From positions 6,419,001 to 6,483,000 of the forward strand of contig NZ_CP107902.1 of the NCBI RefSeq assembly GCF_036013935.1: a stretch of DNA of 64,000 bases. Reading direction: 5' to 3'. Position 1 is the stretch's first letter. Every line of letters starts with the position of its first letter. Below the pieces are notes generated by a model that saw only the letters and a list, made by a program, of their open reading frames with translations, was not told the origin of the DNA and ran no database searches. The translations under genes and the position numbers were made by a program. The stretch is from Streptomyces sp. NBC_00461. Lineage in GTDB: Bacteria; Actinomycetota; Actinomycetes; Streptomycetales; Streptomycetaceae. Positions 27,120 to 35,024 of the stretch are shown one piece after another.

Positions 27120-27150
27120 AGGGGGCCCGGGAATCTGTCCCGGGCCCCCT
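27120..27150. terminator. Bidirectional terminator between dapC and the secreted protein gene
   Basis: A perfect 13-bp stem (27120-27132 with 27138-27150) with a 5-base loop lies between convergent genes ending at 27082 and 27166. Confidence 0.8.
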
Positions 27151-27165
27151 CGTCGTACAGGTTGC

Positions 27166-27624
27166 TCAGCCGCCGATCGGCAGGCCCTTCACGGGCAGGC
27201 TGCCGGTCGCCGGCAGGCCGCCCTTGGTCAGCGAGTCCGTCGGCAGGCTGGCGCCGCCCTTGCTCGCCGTCTGCGTGGTGGCGCCGACGATCTCCCCGAC
27301 GGAGCCCGCCGCGACCCCCGCGGCCTTCTGCGCCGCCGGAGCCGCCTTCTTCGCGACACCGCCGCCGGTCTTGCCCGCGTTCGGCACGGCCTTCTTGACC
27401 GCGTTGGCACCGGTGGCGCCCGCGAGCCCGGTGACGTTCTGCGCAGCACCGTCCACGGTGTTGCCGACGCTCGCCCCGTCCAGCGCGGTCAGGCCGCCCA
27501 CGTTCGGGGTGGCGGGCAGTTCGGGGGCCGCGCTCGCGGAGCCGGCCGCACCGACCCCGGCAGCCGCTCCCGCTGCGACGAGCAGCGCGGCACGGGCGAT
27601 CCGACGGGTCAGGGGGAGGGACAT
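27166..27624 (-). CDS. Small secreted Ala/Gly-rich protein
   Basis: A 152-residue protein with a clear signal peptide: basic MSLPLTRRIAR, a hydrophobic Ala-rich core, and a predicted cut near GSASA-AP at about residue 32. The mature part is low-complexity (Ala, Gly, Thr, Lys, Pro) and has no recognised domain or cysteine. GGAGCATC upstream of the ATG gives a reasonable ribosome binding site. The 277-base AT-richer region upstream probably holds its promoter. Function is unknown; a wall-associated structural role is only a guess. Confidence 0.7.
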   Translation of the reverse strand: MSLPLTRRIARAALLVAAGAAAGVGAAGSASAAPELPATPNVGGLTALDGASVGNTVDGAAQNVTGLAGATGANAVKKAVPNAGKTGGGVAKKAAPAAQKAAGVAAGSVGEIVGATTQTASKGGASLPTDSLTKGGLPATGSLPVKGLPIGG

Positions 27625-27720
27625 GATGCTCCTTCGATGGATGTGATCGTCCGGGTCGGACGCTGTAACTACCGCTCGAAGGCCTCGAAGGTTGCGGCGG
27701 CCAAAAGTAAAGAGTTGGCA

Positions 27721-27731
27721 ATGCGTCGCAT
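27721..27731. promoter_or_regulatory. Small perfect palindrome upstream of the secreted protein gene
   Basis: ATGCG-T-CGCAT is an 11-bp inverted repeat about 97 bases before the start of the minus-strand secreted protein, inside an AT-rich stretch. It might be an operator; no known regulator is recognised. Confidence 0.25.
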
Positions 27732-27792
27732 AATCGGCTGCGGATAAAAACGGGCAAAAAGTGCACGGTCGGAAAGTGTGCGGAATCCTTAC

Positions 27793-27813
27793 AGCCCTTT
27801 GTTTCCAAGGGCT
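27793..27813 (+). terminator. Orphan hairpin with T-run
   Basis: AGCCCTT (27793-27799) pairs with AAGGGCT (27807-27813), followed by TTTT on the plus strand. No plus-strand gene lies directly upstream, so it may end read-through from the convergent side or belong to an unseen small RNA. Confidence 0.4.
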
Positions 27814-27901
27814 TTTACGGATCCAGGGGTGAGGGCGCGAAAACCTGCCCGCTCCACGCCCCGCGCATGCCTGAGGTAACCCGTGCGAGTGAAGGCCCGT
27901 A

Positions 27902-28879
27902 CTACTGGCCGGTGACGATCCGTACCGCGCCCGCGGTCGTGCGCGTCTCCTCGGCGCCCGCCGCGGTGGCAGTGCGCCACTTGCTGTCGGTGTTCCCGGC
28001 GATCCACTCCCGCCCGCCGTAGGAGACGCGTTCGATGTGCAGCGCCGAGGAGTTGGCCACCGCCCAGTGGGCGAGCTGCCAGCCGCGCTGCCCCGCGCTG
28101 CGGCCCTTGGCGCGGCTCGGGTCCTCGTCGACGGGGAGCGTGACGGTCCGCGAGGGGGCCCGTGAGCTCGGGGTCGCCGGGGGCGTCGGCGTCGTCGCGG
28201 CGCCCACTTCCGCGGCGGCGGGCTGCAGCGCGTCGCGCCCGAAGTCCCGTACCAGCGCGGCCCGTACCGCGTCCGGGCCCGCCGCCCGGGTTCCGGCCGG
28301 GCGGCCGTCGCAGGTCAGCGTGGCGGCCGAGTTCCCGGTGAGGGCGGCGGACAGGAGGGTGGCGTCCATCTCGTGCTTGGCGTACGCCTCCGGAAAGCCG
28401 CTGCGCTGCACACGCTGCGCGGCCACCGTGAGGGGAAGCTTCGGATAGTCGCGCACCTTGGCCAGGTGCTTGTAGAAGACGCCCGCCGCGTACGTCGGGT
28501 CCAGGATCTGCTTCTTCGTGCCCCAGCCCTGCGAGGGCCGCTGCTGGAACAGGCCGAGCGAGTCCCGGTCGCCGTGCTCGATGTTGCGCAGCCCCGACTC
28601 CTGCAGCGAGGTCGCCAGCGCGATGGTCACCGCCCGCTCGGGCATGCCGCGTCCGGTGCCCACGGCGGCGATCGTCGCCGCGTTCACCGCCTGCTCGGGC
28701 GTGAACTCGTACGTCGCCCCTCCGGCCTCGTCCGAGACCACCTTGCAGCCCGGCCCGCCGCTGCCCCCGGTGACGTACTGCACCGCGAGATAGCCCGCGA
28801 CGGCGAGGAGGACCACGAAGGCCGCCCCGATGCGGAAGAGGCGGCCGCGGCGTTTGAGGGTGGGTGACGGCTCTGGCAC
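27902..28879 (-). CDS. Membrane-anchored protein with lysozyme-like/transglycosylase-type repeat region
   Basis: A 325-residue protein with one N-terminal transmembrane helix (about residues 16-36) after a basic start (LKRRGRLFR). The outer domain contains ALATSLQESGLRNIEHGDRDSLGLFQQRPSQGWG, a pattern with a possible catalytic Glu found in actinobacterial secreted lysozyme-like proteins. A Pro/Thr/Ser-rich linker (about residues 225-255) and a C-terminal block with GWQLAHWAVANS follow. The start is GTG 28879; the annotated-looking longer frame runs into dapE's upstream region. In databases such proteins are often loosely called heavy metal transporters, which the sequence does not support. 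Wall hydrolysis is an inference. Confidence 0.65.
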   Translation of the reverse strand: MPEPSPTLKRRGRLFRIGAAFVVLLAVAGYLAVQYVTGGSGGPGCKVVSDEAGGATYEFTPEQAVNAATIAAVGTGRGMPERAVTIALATSLQESGLRNIEHGDRDSLGLFQQRPSQGWGTKKQILDPTYAAGVFYKHLAKVRDYPKLPLTVAAQRVQRSGFPEAYAKHEMDATLLSAALTGNSAATLTCDGRPAGTRAAGPDAVRAALVRDFGRDALQPAAAEVGAATTPTPPATPSSRAPSRTVTLPVDEDPSRAKGRSAGQRGWQLAHWAVANSSALHIERVSYGGREWIAGNTDSKWRTATAAGAEETRTTAGAVRIVTGQ

Positions 28880-28951
28880 GCCGTCCAAGGTAGCGGAGGC
28901 CACTGTGTCCCACGTGCCGGGTGTGGACAGTGGGCCGAAGTGCGGGCGGGT

Positions 28952-28957
28952 TAGGGT
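28952..28957 (+). promoter_or_regulatory. Probable -10 element of dapE
   Basis: TAGGGT lies 7 bases before the dapE ATG, with no Shine-Dalgarno sequence between, suggesting a leaderless transcript. The same hexamer and spacing precede mshB. Confidence 0.4.
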
Positions 28958-28964
28958 CGACGGC

Positions 28965-30044
28965 ATGGCCGACACCCCGCTTGACCTCACTCTGGACGCT
29001 GCCGAGCTCACTGCCCAGCTCGTCGACTTCGCGTCCGAGAGCGGTACCGAGAAGCCGCTCGCCGACGCGATCGAGACAGCCCTGAGCGCCCTGCCGCACC
29101 TGACCGTCGAGCGGTACGGCAACAACGTCGTCGCGCGGACGAACCTGGGACGGTCGCAGCGGGTGATCCTGGCAGGCCACATCGACACGGTGCCCATCGC
29201 GGACAACGTCCCCTCCCGGCTGGACGAGGACGGCGTCCTGTGGGGCTGCGGGACCTGCGACATGAAGTCGGGTGTGGCGGTGCAGCTGCGCATCGCGGCG
29301 ACGGTGCCGGCCCCCAACCGCGACCTGACCTTCGTCTTCTACGACAACGAAGAGGTCGCGGCCGAGCTGAACGGCCTCAAGCACGTGGCCGAGGCGCACC
29401 CCGACTGGCTGGAGGGAGACTTCGCGGTGCTCCTGGAGCCCTCGGACGGCGAGGTCGAGGGCGGCTGCCAGGGCACCCTGCGGGTCCTGCTGAAGACCAC
29501 GGGCGAGCGGGCCCACTCGGCGCGCAGCTGGATGGGCTCCAACGCGATCCACGCGGCCGCGCCGATCCTGGCCCGCCTGTCCTCGTACGAACCCCGTTAC
29601 CCCGTGATCGACGGCCTGGAGTACCGGGAGGGCCTGAACGCGGTGGGCATCTCGGGCGGTGTGGCGGGCAATGTCATCCCCGACGAGTGCGTCGTGACCG
29701 TCAACTTCCGCTATGCGCCCGACCGCACGGAGGAAGAGGCGATCGCCCACGTCAGGGAGGTCTTCGCGGACTGCGGAGTGGACGAGATCGTGGTGGACGA
29801 CCACAGCGGCGCCGCACTGCCGGGCCTGAGCCGTCCGGCCGCGGCGGCCTTCATCGAGGCGGTGGGCGGCACCCCGCAGCCCAAGTACGGCTGGACGGAC
29901 GTGTCCCGCTTCTCCTCCCTCGGCATCCCCGCCGTCAACTACGGCCCCGGGAACCCGCACTTGGCCCACAAGCGGGACGAACGGGTCGAAACGGCGAAGA
30001 TCCTGGCGGGCGAGGAGCGCCTGCGGGCCTGGCTGACGGCCTGA
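28965..30044 (+). CDS. dapE: Succinyl-diaminopimelate desuccinylase
   Basis: A 359-residue M20-family zinc peptidase that releases succinate from N-succinyl-LL-diaminopimelate, downstream of DapC in lysine and peptidoglycan synthesis. Metal and catalytic residues are visible in GHIDTVP, GTCDMKSG (bridging Asp), and DNEEVAAE (catalytic Glu). The last ligand His is in YGPGNPHLAHK. The start is ATG 28965, in agreement with the TAGGGT hexamer 7 bases before. The actinobacterial type fits the M. tuberculosis Rv1202 enzyme. Confidence 0.92.
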   Translation: MADTPLDLTLDAAELTAQLVDFASESGTEKPLADAIETALSALPHLTVERYGNNVVARTNLGRSQRVILAGHIDTVPIADNVPSRLDEDGVLWGCGTCDMKSGVAVQLRIAATVPAPNRDLTFVFYDNEEVAAELNGLKHVAEAHPDWLEGDFAVLLEPSDGEVEGGCQGTLRVLLKTTGERAHSARSWMGSNAIHAAAPILARLSSYEPRYPVIDGLEYREGLNAVGISGGVAGNVIPDECVVTVNFRYAPDRTEEEAIAHVREVFADCGVDEIVVDDHSGAALPGLSRPAAAAFIEAVGGTPQPKYGWTDVSRFSSLGIPAVNYGPGNPHLAHKRDERVETAKILAGEERLRAWLTA

Positions 30045-30166
30045 CAGCGGGCCGGTACGACTGTCGTGCCGGTGCCTCTTCACGGCGGACATGCCCACGT
30101 CCCCCCTCCGTAACCCGCGTGGATCTACGCTGAGGTGGAAACACCCCGCAAGCGGAGGGAGCGCAC

Positions 30167-30925
30167 ATGGCTACCGGGAACCCCGAGGGCAAGAAGCAGC
30201 CACCGGAGGAACAGCGCCTTGGACCGGTCCTCCGGCGGCGGAACCAGGTCACGGCGAGCACGACGGACCAGCGGCTGCTGGACGCGGGCGGTCCGTCGGA
30301 CTGGGTCCACACGGACCCCTGGCGCGTACTGCGCATCCAGTCGGAGTTCATCGAGGGCTTCGGCACGCTCGCCGAACTGCCGCCCGCGATCAGCGTGTTC
30401 GGCTCGGCGCGCACCAAGACGGACTCACCGGAGTACGAGGCGGGAGTACGGCTCGGGCGGGGCCTGGTGGAGGCCGGCTGGGCGGTCATCACGGGCGGCG
30501 GCCCCGGCGCCATGGAGGCGGCCAACAAGGGCGCCGTGGAGGCGAAGGGCGTCTCGGTCGGACTGGGCATCGAGCTGCCCTTCGAACAGGGGCTGAACGC
30601 CTACGTCGACATCGGCCTGAACTTCCGCTACTTCTTCGTCCGCAAGATGATGTTCGTGAAGTACGCGCAGGGCTTTGTGGTCCTGCCCGGCGGCCTGGGC
30701 ACCCTCGACGAACTCTTCGAGGCCCTCACCCTGGTCCAGACCCAGAAGGTCACCCGCTTCCCTATCGTGCTGTTCGGGAGCGAGTACTGGGGCGGCCTGG
30801 TGGACTGGCTGAGGAACACGCTGATCGCCCAGGGCAAGGCCTCGGAGAAGGACCTGCTCCTGTTCCACGTCACGGACGACGTGGACGAGGCGGTCGCCCT
30901 GGTCTCGAAGGAGGCCGCCCGGTAA
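30167..30925 (+). CDS. LOG-family protein (TIGR00730 Rossmann fold)
   Basis: A 252-residue protein of the LOG (lysine decarboxylase-like) family, whose known members are cytokinin nucleoside-5-monophosphate phosphoribohydrolases. The hallmark PGGLGTLDE motif is complete, as is GGGPGAMEAANKGA. The N-terminal 45 residues are a charged extension. GCGGAGGGAG lies just before the ATG as ribosome binding site; TACGCT at about 30126 may be its -10. In mycobacteria the Rv1205 homologue sits at the same place. A purine nucleotide N-glycosidase role is likely; LOG products in bacteria are not fully understood. Confidence 0.88.
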   Translation: MATGNPEGKKQPPEEQRLGPVLRRRNQVTASTTDQRLLDAGGPSDWVHTDPWRVLRIQSEFIEGFGTLAELPPAISVFGSARTKTDSPEYEAGVRLGRGLVEAGWAVITGGGPGAMEAANKGAVEAKGVSVGLGIELPFEQGLNAYVDIGLNFRYFFVRKMMFVKYAQGFVVLPGGLGTLDELFEALTLVQTQKVTRFPIVLFGSEYWGGLVDWLRNTLIAQGKASEKDLLLFHVTDDVDEAVALVSKEAAR

Positions 30926-30932
30926 CACGGGC

Positions 30933-31793
30933 CTACGCGAGCCCCCGGCGGCCGACCGCCGGGGGTCGGTGACCTGCGATCGACGCCACCATGTCGAGCA
31001 CCTGGCGGGTCTCGGCGACCTCGTGCACGCGGTAGACCTGCGCGCCGAGCCAGGCCGAGACCGCCGTGGTGGCTAGCGTCCCGACCACCCGCTCCTTCAC
31101 CGGCATGTCCAGGGTCTCGCCCACGAAGTCCTTGTTGGACAGGGACACGAGCACGGGCCAGCCCGTCTCGACCATCTCCCCGAGCCGCCGCGTCGCCTCC
31201 AGGCTGTGCCGTGTGTTCTTCCCGAAGTCGTGCCCGGGATCGATCAGCACGGACTCCCGGGGCACCCCCAGCGCCACCGCCCGCTCGGCCAGCCCGAGCG
31301 TCACCCGCAGGATGTCGGCCACGACGTCGTCGTACGTCACCCGGTGCGGACGGGTCCGCGGCTGCGCCCCACCCGCGTGCGTGCACACCAGCCCGACGCC
31401 GTACCGCGCCGCGACCTCCGCAAGGCCGGGATCGACACCGCCCCACGCGTCGTTCAGCAGATCCGCCCCCACCTCGCACACGGCCTCGCCGACCTCGGCC
31501 CGCCAGGTGTCCACACTGATGACGACATCCGGGAAGCGCCGCCGCACGTCGGCCACGAAGCCGACCGTCCGCCGCGCCTCCTCCTCGGCCGACACCTCGT
31601 CCCCGGGACCGGCCTTGACCCCGCCGATGTCGATGATGGCGGCGCCCTCCGAGACGGCCTGCTCCACGCGCGCGAGGGCGGGTTCGTCGCGGAAGGTCGC
31701 TCCTTGGTCGTAGAAGGAGTCCGGGGTCCGGTTCACGATCGCCATGATCACCGGCTCGTGCGCCTCGAATTCGCGCCTGCCCAGCCTGAGCAT
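30933..31793 (-). CDS. Dihydropteroate synthase-like protein (FolP2-type paralogue)
   Basis: A 286-residue TIM-barrel protein of the pterin-binding family. It keeps NRTPDSFYDQG near residue 22 and DPGHDFGKN near residue 195. However, the substrate loop with the normal ESTRPG sequence reads GGVKAGPGDEV, and several other DHPS residues differ. It therefore resembles mycobacterial FolP2 (Rv1207), which is reported to lack normal dihydropteroate synthase activity. A canonical folP is expected elsewhere. It is convergent with the LOG-family gene, only 7 bases apart. Confidence 0.85.
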   Translation of the reverse strand: MLRLGRREFEAHEPVIMAIVNRTPDSFYDQGATFRDEPALARVEQAVSEGAAIIDIGGVKAGPGDEVSAEEEARRTVGFVADVRRRFPDVVISVDTWRAEVGEAVCEVGADLLNDAWGGVDPGLAEVAARYGVGLVCTHAGGAQPRTRPHRVTYDDVVADILRVTLGLAERAVALGVPRESVLIDPGHDFGKNTRHSLEATRRLGEMVETGWPVLVSLSNKDFVGETLDMPVKERVVGTLATTAVSAWLGAQVYRVHEVAETRQVLDMVASIAGHRPPAVGRRGLA

Positions 31794-31928
31794 CCCCTGT
31801 GACCTCTCCTAGTACGTCCTGGGTGTACCGGCCTTTCGGCCGCCTGCGACCCTAACTGTCAGAGTCGCATGGCACGATCGGACCCTGACAGATTCAGCTT
31901 CCGGACATCGAGCGTGGGGACCACAGCG

Positions 31929-32291
31929 ATGGTTATGTTCTTGTTCCTGGTCATCGCTCTCGCCGTCGTGGTCGCCGCGGTGACACTCGCCGTGGTCGGC
32001 GGCGGAGAGGGCGAGGGCCCGCTGCCCGAGGTGGCCCCCGAGCGACTGCGGGACCCGCTGCCGCCCGACCGCCCGGTGGGCCGCGCCGACGTCGACACCC
32101 TGCGCTTCCCGCTCGCCGCCCGCGGCTACCGCATGTCGGACGTCGACGACGCCCTGAACCGGCTCGGCGCCGAACTCGCCGAGCGCGACGCCCGCATCGC
32201 CGACCTGGAGTCCGCGCTCGCGGGCGCCCAGGCCGCCGCCCACCACGTCTCCATGGACAAGCCGACGCATGGCCGGGAGGACCAGCAGTGA
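31929..32291 (+). CDS. DivIVA-domain small membrane protein
   Basis: A 120-residue protein. A transmembrane helix (residues 2-24) is followed by a short acidic linker and a DivIVA-like segment (LRFPLAARGYRMSDVDDALNRL) plus a coiled-coil rich in Ala/Glu/Arg. The ATG at 31929 was chosen because the helix begins there; the open frame before it is poor. Its stop overlaps the GTG of tag (GTGA), so both are co-translated. The same pair is Rv1209-tagA in M. tuberculosis as I recall. Recruitment to curved membrane is the DivIVA theme; its link to DNA repair is unexplained. Confidence 0.75.
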   Translation: MVMFLFLVIALAVVVAAVTLAVVGGGEGEGPLPEVAPERLRDPLPPDRPVGRADVDTLRFPLAARGYRMSDVDDALNRLGAELAERDARIADLESALAGAQAAAHHVSMDKPTHGREDQQ

Positions 32292-32869
32292 GTGACGGCA
32301 CCGCCCTGGCCGGCCCCGACGGGGGGCTGCGCTGCCCATGGGCCCTGTCCACCGAGGACTACGTGGCGTACCACGACGAGGAGTGGGGCCGCCCGGTCCA
32401 CGGCGACGACGCCCTCTACGAGCGCCTCAGCCTGGAGGCCTTCCAGTCCGGTCTGTCCTGGATCACGATCCTGCGCCGCCGCCCGGGCTTCCGCGCCGCC
32501 TTCGCCGACTTCCGGATCGAGAAGGTCGCCGCCTTCACGGACGGGGACCGCGACCGGCTCCTCGCCGACGCGGGCATCATCCGAAACCGCGCCAAGATCG
32601 ACGCGACACTGGCCAACGCACGCGTGCTGGCGGACTGGGGCCCGGGGGAACTGGACTCCTTCATCTGGTCCTACGCACCGGCCGCGGGCCCGGCCCCGAA
32701 GACGTTGTCCGACGTCCCAGCGGTCACCCCGGAGTCGACGGCCCTGTCGAAGGCCCTGAAGAAGCGGGGCCTGCGCTTCGTGGGGCCCACGACGGCGTAC
32801 GCGTTGATGCAGGCATGCGGCCTGGTGGACGACCACTTGGAAGCCTGCGTTGCGAGACGCGCCCTTTGA
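32288..32869 (+). CDS. tag: DNA-3-methyladenine glycosylase I
   Basis: A 193-residue HhH-superfamily glycosylase removing 3-methyladenine from DNA. Family blocks are clear: RCPWALSTEDYVAYHDEEWG, FQSGLSWITILRRR and LKKRGLRFVGPTTAYALMQACG. The zinc-snap ligands expected from E. coli Tag are present: Cys near residue 18, His in YHDEEWG, and the C-terminal His and Cys in DDHLEAC. The start GTG overlaps the stop of the DivIVA-like gene. The stop lies within the dispersed repeat that begins at 32858. Confidence 0.93.
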   Translation: MSDGTALAGPDGGLRCPWALSTEDYVAYHDEEWGRPVHGDDALYERLSLEAFQSGLSWITILRRRPGFRAAFADFRIEKVAAFTDGDRDRLLADAGIIRNRAKIDATLANARVLADWGPGELDSFIWSYAPAAGPAPKTLSDVPAVTPESTALSKALKKRGLRFVGPTTAYALMQACGLVDDHLEACVARRAL

Positions 32870-32925
32870 GGGGCGCGGGGAACCGCGCGAACAACCACAA
32901 CGAACCCGCAGTCCCCGATGGCGCT
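32858..32925 (+). repeat. Streptomyces dispersed intergenic repeat, copy 1
   Basis: A short hairpin (CGCGCCC at 32858-32864 with GGGCGCG at 32871-32877) is followed by GGGGAACCGCGCGAACAACC and ends near CCCGCAG. It matches an element I recognise as repeated many times between genes in Streptomyces genomes. It overlaps the stop codon of tag and probably serves as terminator. An inverted second copy lies at 49983-50036. Confidence 0.65.
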
Positions 32926-32940
32926 CAAGTTCCCGAGCGC

Positions 32941-33744
32941 TCATCGGCCCAAGTACTTCGGCTTCTCCTTGTTGACGAAGGCCTGCACCGCGATCACGTG
33001 GTCCTCCGAGGACCCGGCACGGGTCTGCAGCTCATCCTCCTTGTCCAACGTCTCGGACAAGGTGTGCGAGAACCCGAAGGCCACCGCCTCCTTGATCGCC
33101 GCATACGCCACCGTAGGCCCCTCGGCCAACGCACGGGCAACCTTCTCCGCCTCGGCATGCAGCTCGCCGACCGGCACCAGACGGTTGGCGATACCCAGCT
33201 CGTACGCGTCCTGCGCCTTGATGCTCCGCGGGAAGAGCAGCAGGTCGGCGGCCCGTCCCGGCCCGATGACCCGCGGCAGGGTCCAGGAGATGCCGGAGTC
33301 GGCGGTCAGCGCGACACCCGCGAACGACGTGTTGAAGGCGGCCGTGTCCGCCACGATCCGGTAGTCCGCGGCGAGAGCGAGCCCGAAGCCGGCCCCGGCG
33401 GCAACCCCGTTCACACCGGCCACCACGGGCTTCGGCATCCCGGCCAGCGCCCGCACGATCGGGTTGTAGTGCTCCTTCACCGTGCTCATCGTCTGCCCGG
33501 ACCCCGTCTCCCGGTCCTGTACGAGCAGCCCGATGTGCTCCTTGAGGTCCTGCCCCACGCAGAACGCCCGCTCCCCGGCGGCGGTCAGCAGCACCGCCCG
33601 TACCGCGTCGTCCTCGGCCGCGGAGCCAACCGCCTCCCGCAGGGCGACCTTCGTCGCGATGTTCAGCGCGTTCATCGCCTCGGGGCGGTTGAGGGTGATC
33701 GTCGCGAGTCCGTCGCTCACCTCGTAGAGCACGGTGTCCGCCAT
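32941..33744 (-). CDS. Enoyl-CoA hydratase/isomerase family protein
   Basis: A 267-residue crotonase-fold protein. The oxyanion-hole segments are visible (ERAFCVGQDLKEH and GVAAGAGFGLALAADYR). At the site of the first catalytic Glu of true hydratases an Ala/Gly is seen, and the second region reads ALTADSGISW, so hydratase activity is uncertain; it may act as a paaG-like isomerase or on another acyl-CoA. It starts at ATG 33744, 28 bases downstream of a perfect TetR-type palindrome, so it is probably controlled by a TetR repressor. Confidence 0.85.
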   Translation of the reverse strand: MADTVLYEVSDGLATITLNRPEAMNALNIATKVALREAVGSAAEDDAVRAVLLTAAGERAFCVGQDLKEHIGLLVQDRETGSGQTMSTVKEHYNPIVRALAGMPKPVVAGVNGVAAGAGFGLALAADYRIVADTAAFNTSFAGVALTADSGISWTLPRVIGPGRAADLLLFPRSIKAQDAYELGIANRLVPVGELHAEAEKVARALAEGPTVAYAAIKEAVAFGFSHTLSETLDKEDELQTRAGSSEDHVIAVQAFVNKEKPKYLGR

Positions 33745-33771
33745 GGTGTGTCCCCTCCGCTGTCGCGGCTC

Positions 33772-33793
33772 GGGCGTACCGGTCGGTACGCCC
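33772..33793. promoter_or_regulatory. Perfect TetR-type operator palindrome
   Basis: Two perfect 10-bp arms, GGGCGTACCG and CGGTACGCCC, flank a GT centre. The core TACCGGTCGGTA is typical of TetR-family sites. It lies 28 bases upstream of the enoyl-CoA hydratase-like gene on the minus strand. Confidence 0.6.
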
Positions 33794-34119
33794 CTGTCCG
33801 TAGGACAGCATGGCGGAGATCACCGCCGGGAGACCTGAGTGGACGTGTGACCTGCGTCAAAGAATTCTGGACGGATTCCGGGCCGCGGACGTCCGTGCGG
33901 CGGCGCAGTATCGCAGTCACATCGCCGAATTGGGTGGTTTTGCTCGCGCGCGTTGCCCAAGCGATGCCGACTGATGTTGGTCATCGGGTCCTGAGATGCG
34001 GGATAATGGCTTGGAAGCAATGTGTTCGACGCCGGTGTCGCGTGTCCCACGCTAGACACGCGTGCCCTCCCAGGGCCGTCGGCTTTGACGATGAGCTGGT
34101 TTCAGGAAGGGGAACGAGC
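33794..34119. other. Gene-free region between enoyl-CoA hydratase-like and DUF3117 genes
   Basis: Besides the operator at 33772-33793, this stretch holds a possible plus-strand promoter (TTGGTC at 33977-33982 and GATAAT at 34002-34007, 19-base spacer) about 115 bases before the DUF3117 gene, and a Shine-Dalgarno AGGAAGG at about 34104. I see no convincing open frame. Confidence 0.4.
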
Positions 34120-34287
34120 ATGGCGGCCATGAAGCCGCGAACGGGCGATGGCCCGCTCGAGGTGACCAAGGAGGGGCGGGGCATCGTCATGCGCGTTCCG
34201 CTCGAAGGCGGCGGTCGGCTCGTCGTCGAGCTGACCCCTGACGAGGCCGACGCGCTCGGCGACGCCCTCAAGAAGGTCGTCGGCTGA
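34120..34287 (+). CDS. DUF3117 small protein
   Basis: A 55-residue protein, too short to stand out by length but clearly conserved. It reads MAAMKPRTGDGPLEVTKEG followed by MRVPLEGGGRLVVELTPDEADALGDAL, almost identical in my memory to M. tuberculosis Rv1211. It is basic at the N-terminus, beta-rich in the middle and helical at the end. AGGAAGGGG precedes the ATG. Its function is unknown; its strong conservation across actinobacteria suggests a core role. Confidence 0.88.
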   Translation: MAAMKPRTGDGPLEVTKEGRGIVMRVPLEGGGRLVVELTPDEADALGDALKKVVG

Positions 34288-34312
34288 CGCGGAAGCGACC
34301 ATACCCTTTCGA

Positions 34313-34344
34313 CAACCCCGGCATCCCAAACGGTGCCGGGGTTG
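34313..34344 (+). terminator. Terminator of the DUF3117 gene
   Basis: CAACCCCGGCA pairs perfectly with TGCCGGGGTTG around a 10-base loop, followed by GTGTTTGTG. It lies 26 bases after the stop. Confidence 0.75.
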
Positions 34345-34391
34345 GTGTTTGTGCAGTTCACCGCCGTGCGGGGCTCAGCGTCGGGCGGGGC

Positions 34392-35024
34392 TCAGCGCTT
34401 GACGGCGCACAGCAGCCCGTCGCCGACCGGCAGCAGGGACGGCACCAGTTCCTGGGTCTCGCGCACCGCACGCAGCAGCTCCCGCAGCCGCAGGACCTCC
34501 GTCGGCTGCGGTCCCGAGTCGACCGTACGGCCGCTCGCGAAAACCCCCTCGAAGACCACCAGGCCACCCGTACGCAGCAGGCGCAACGATTCAGCGAGGT
34601 AGTCCATGACCTCCTGCCGGTCGCCGTCGCAGAAGACGAGGTCGTAGCCGGCGTCCGCGAGGCGCGGCAGGACGTCGAGGGCGCGGCCCGGGATGAAGCG
34701 GGCGCGATTGCTGGCGAAACCGGAGGCGCGGAAGGCCTGGCGGGCGAACTGCTGGTGCTCGGGCTCGGGGTCCACCGTGGTCAGCACCCCGTCCGGGCGC
34801 ATGCCGTGCAACAGATGGATGCCGGAGACGCCGGTGCCGGTACCGATCTCCGCCACCGCCTTGGCGTCCACCGAGGCGGCCAGCAATCGCAGGGCGGAGC
34901 CCGTGCCGGGCGACACCGAGCGCAGCCCCGCATCACGGGCCCGGTCACGGGCCCAGTGCAGTACTTCGTCCTCGGCGACGTAGGCGTCGGCGAACGCCCA
35001 GCTCGTCTGCCGGTTGCCGGTAAT
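34392..35024 (-). CDS. Class I SAM-dependent O-methyltransferase (probable ATT start)
   Basis: A methyltransferase of the caffeoyl-CoA O-methyltransferase type (Methyltransf_3). The SAM site AEIGTGTGVSGIHLL and the Asp in LVFCDGDRQEVMDYL are present. The only standard start in frame is GTG 34916, which would remove about 36 residues. These upstream codons have normal high GC3 and encode GNRQTSWAFADAYVAEDEVL, the usual family N-terminus. The frame is open to 35102 without any ATG, GTG or TTG. An ATT at 35024 lies 6 bases after AGGAG, so I propose ATT initiation and a 210-residue protein. The gene is divergent from sigE, as Rv1220c is in M. tuberculosis. Its acceptor is unknown. Confidence 0.85.
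   Translation of the reverse strand: MTGNRQTSWAFADAYVAEDEVLHWARDRARDAGLRSVSPGTGSALRLLAASVDAKAVAEIGTGTGVSGIHLLHGMRPDGVLTTVDPEPEHQQFARQAFRASGFASNRARFIPGRALDVLPRLADAGYDLVFCDGDRQEVMDYLAESLRLLRTGGLVVFEGVFASGRTVDSGPQPTEVLRLRELLRAVRETQELVPSLLPVGDGLLCAVKR

Noticed and set aside
27789..30098. Long minus-strand open frame across dapE
   Set aside because: Antisense to dapE and in another frame to the envelope protein gene, whose own frame has clear features.
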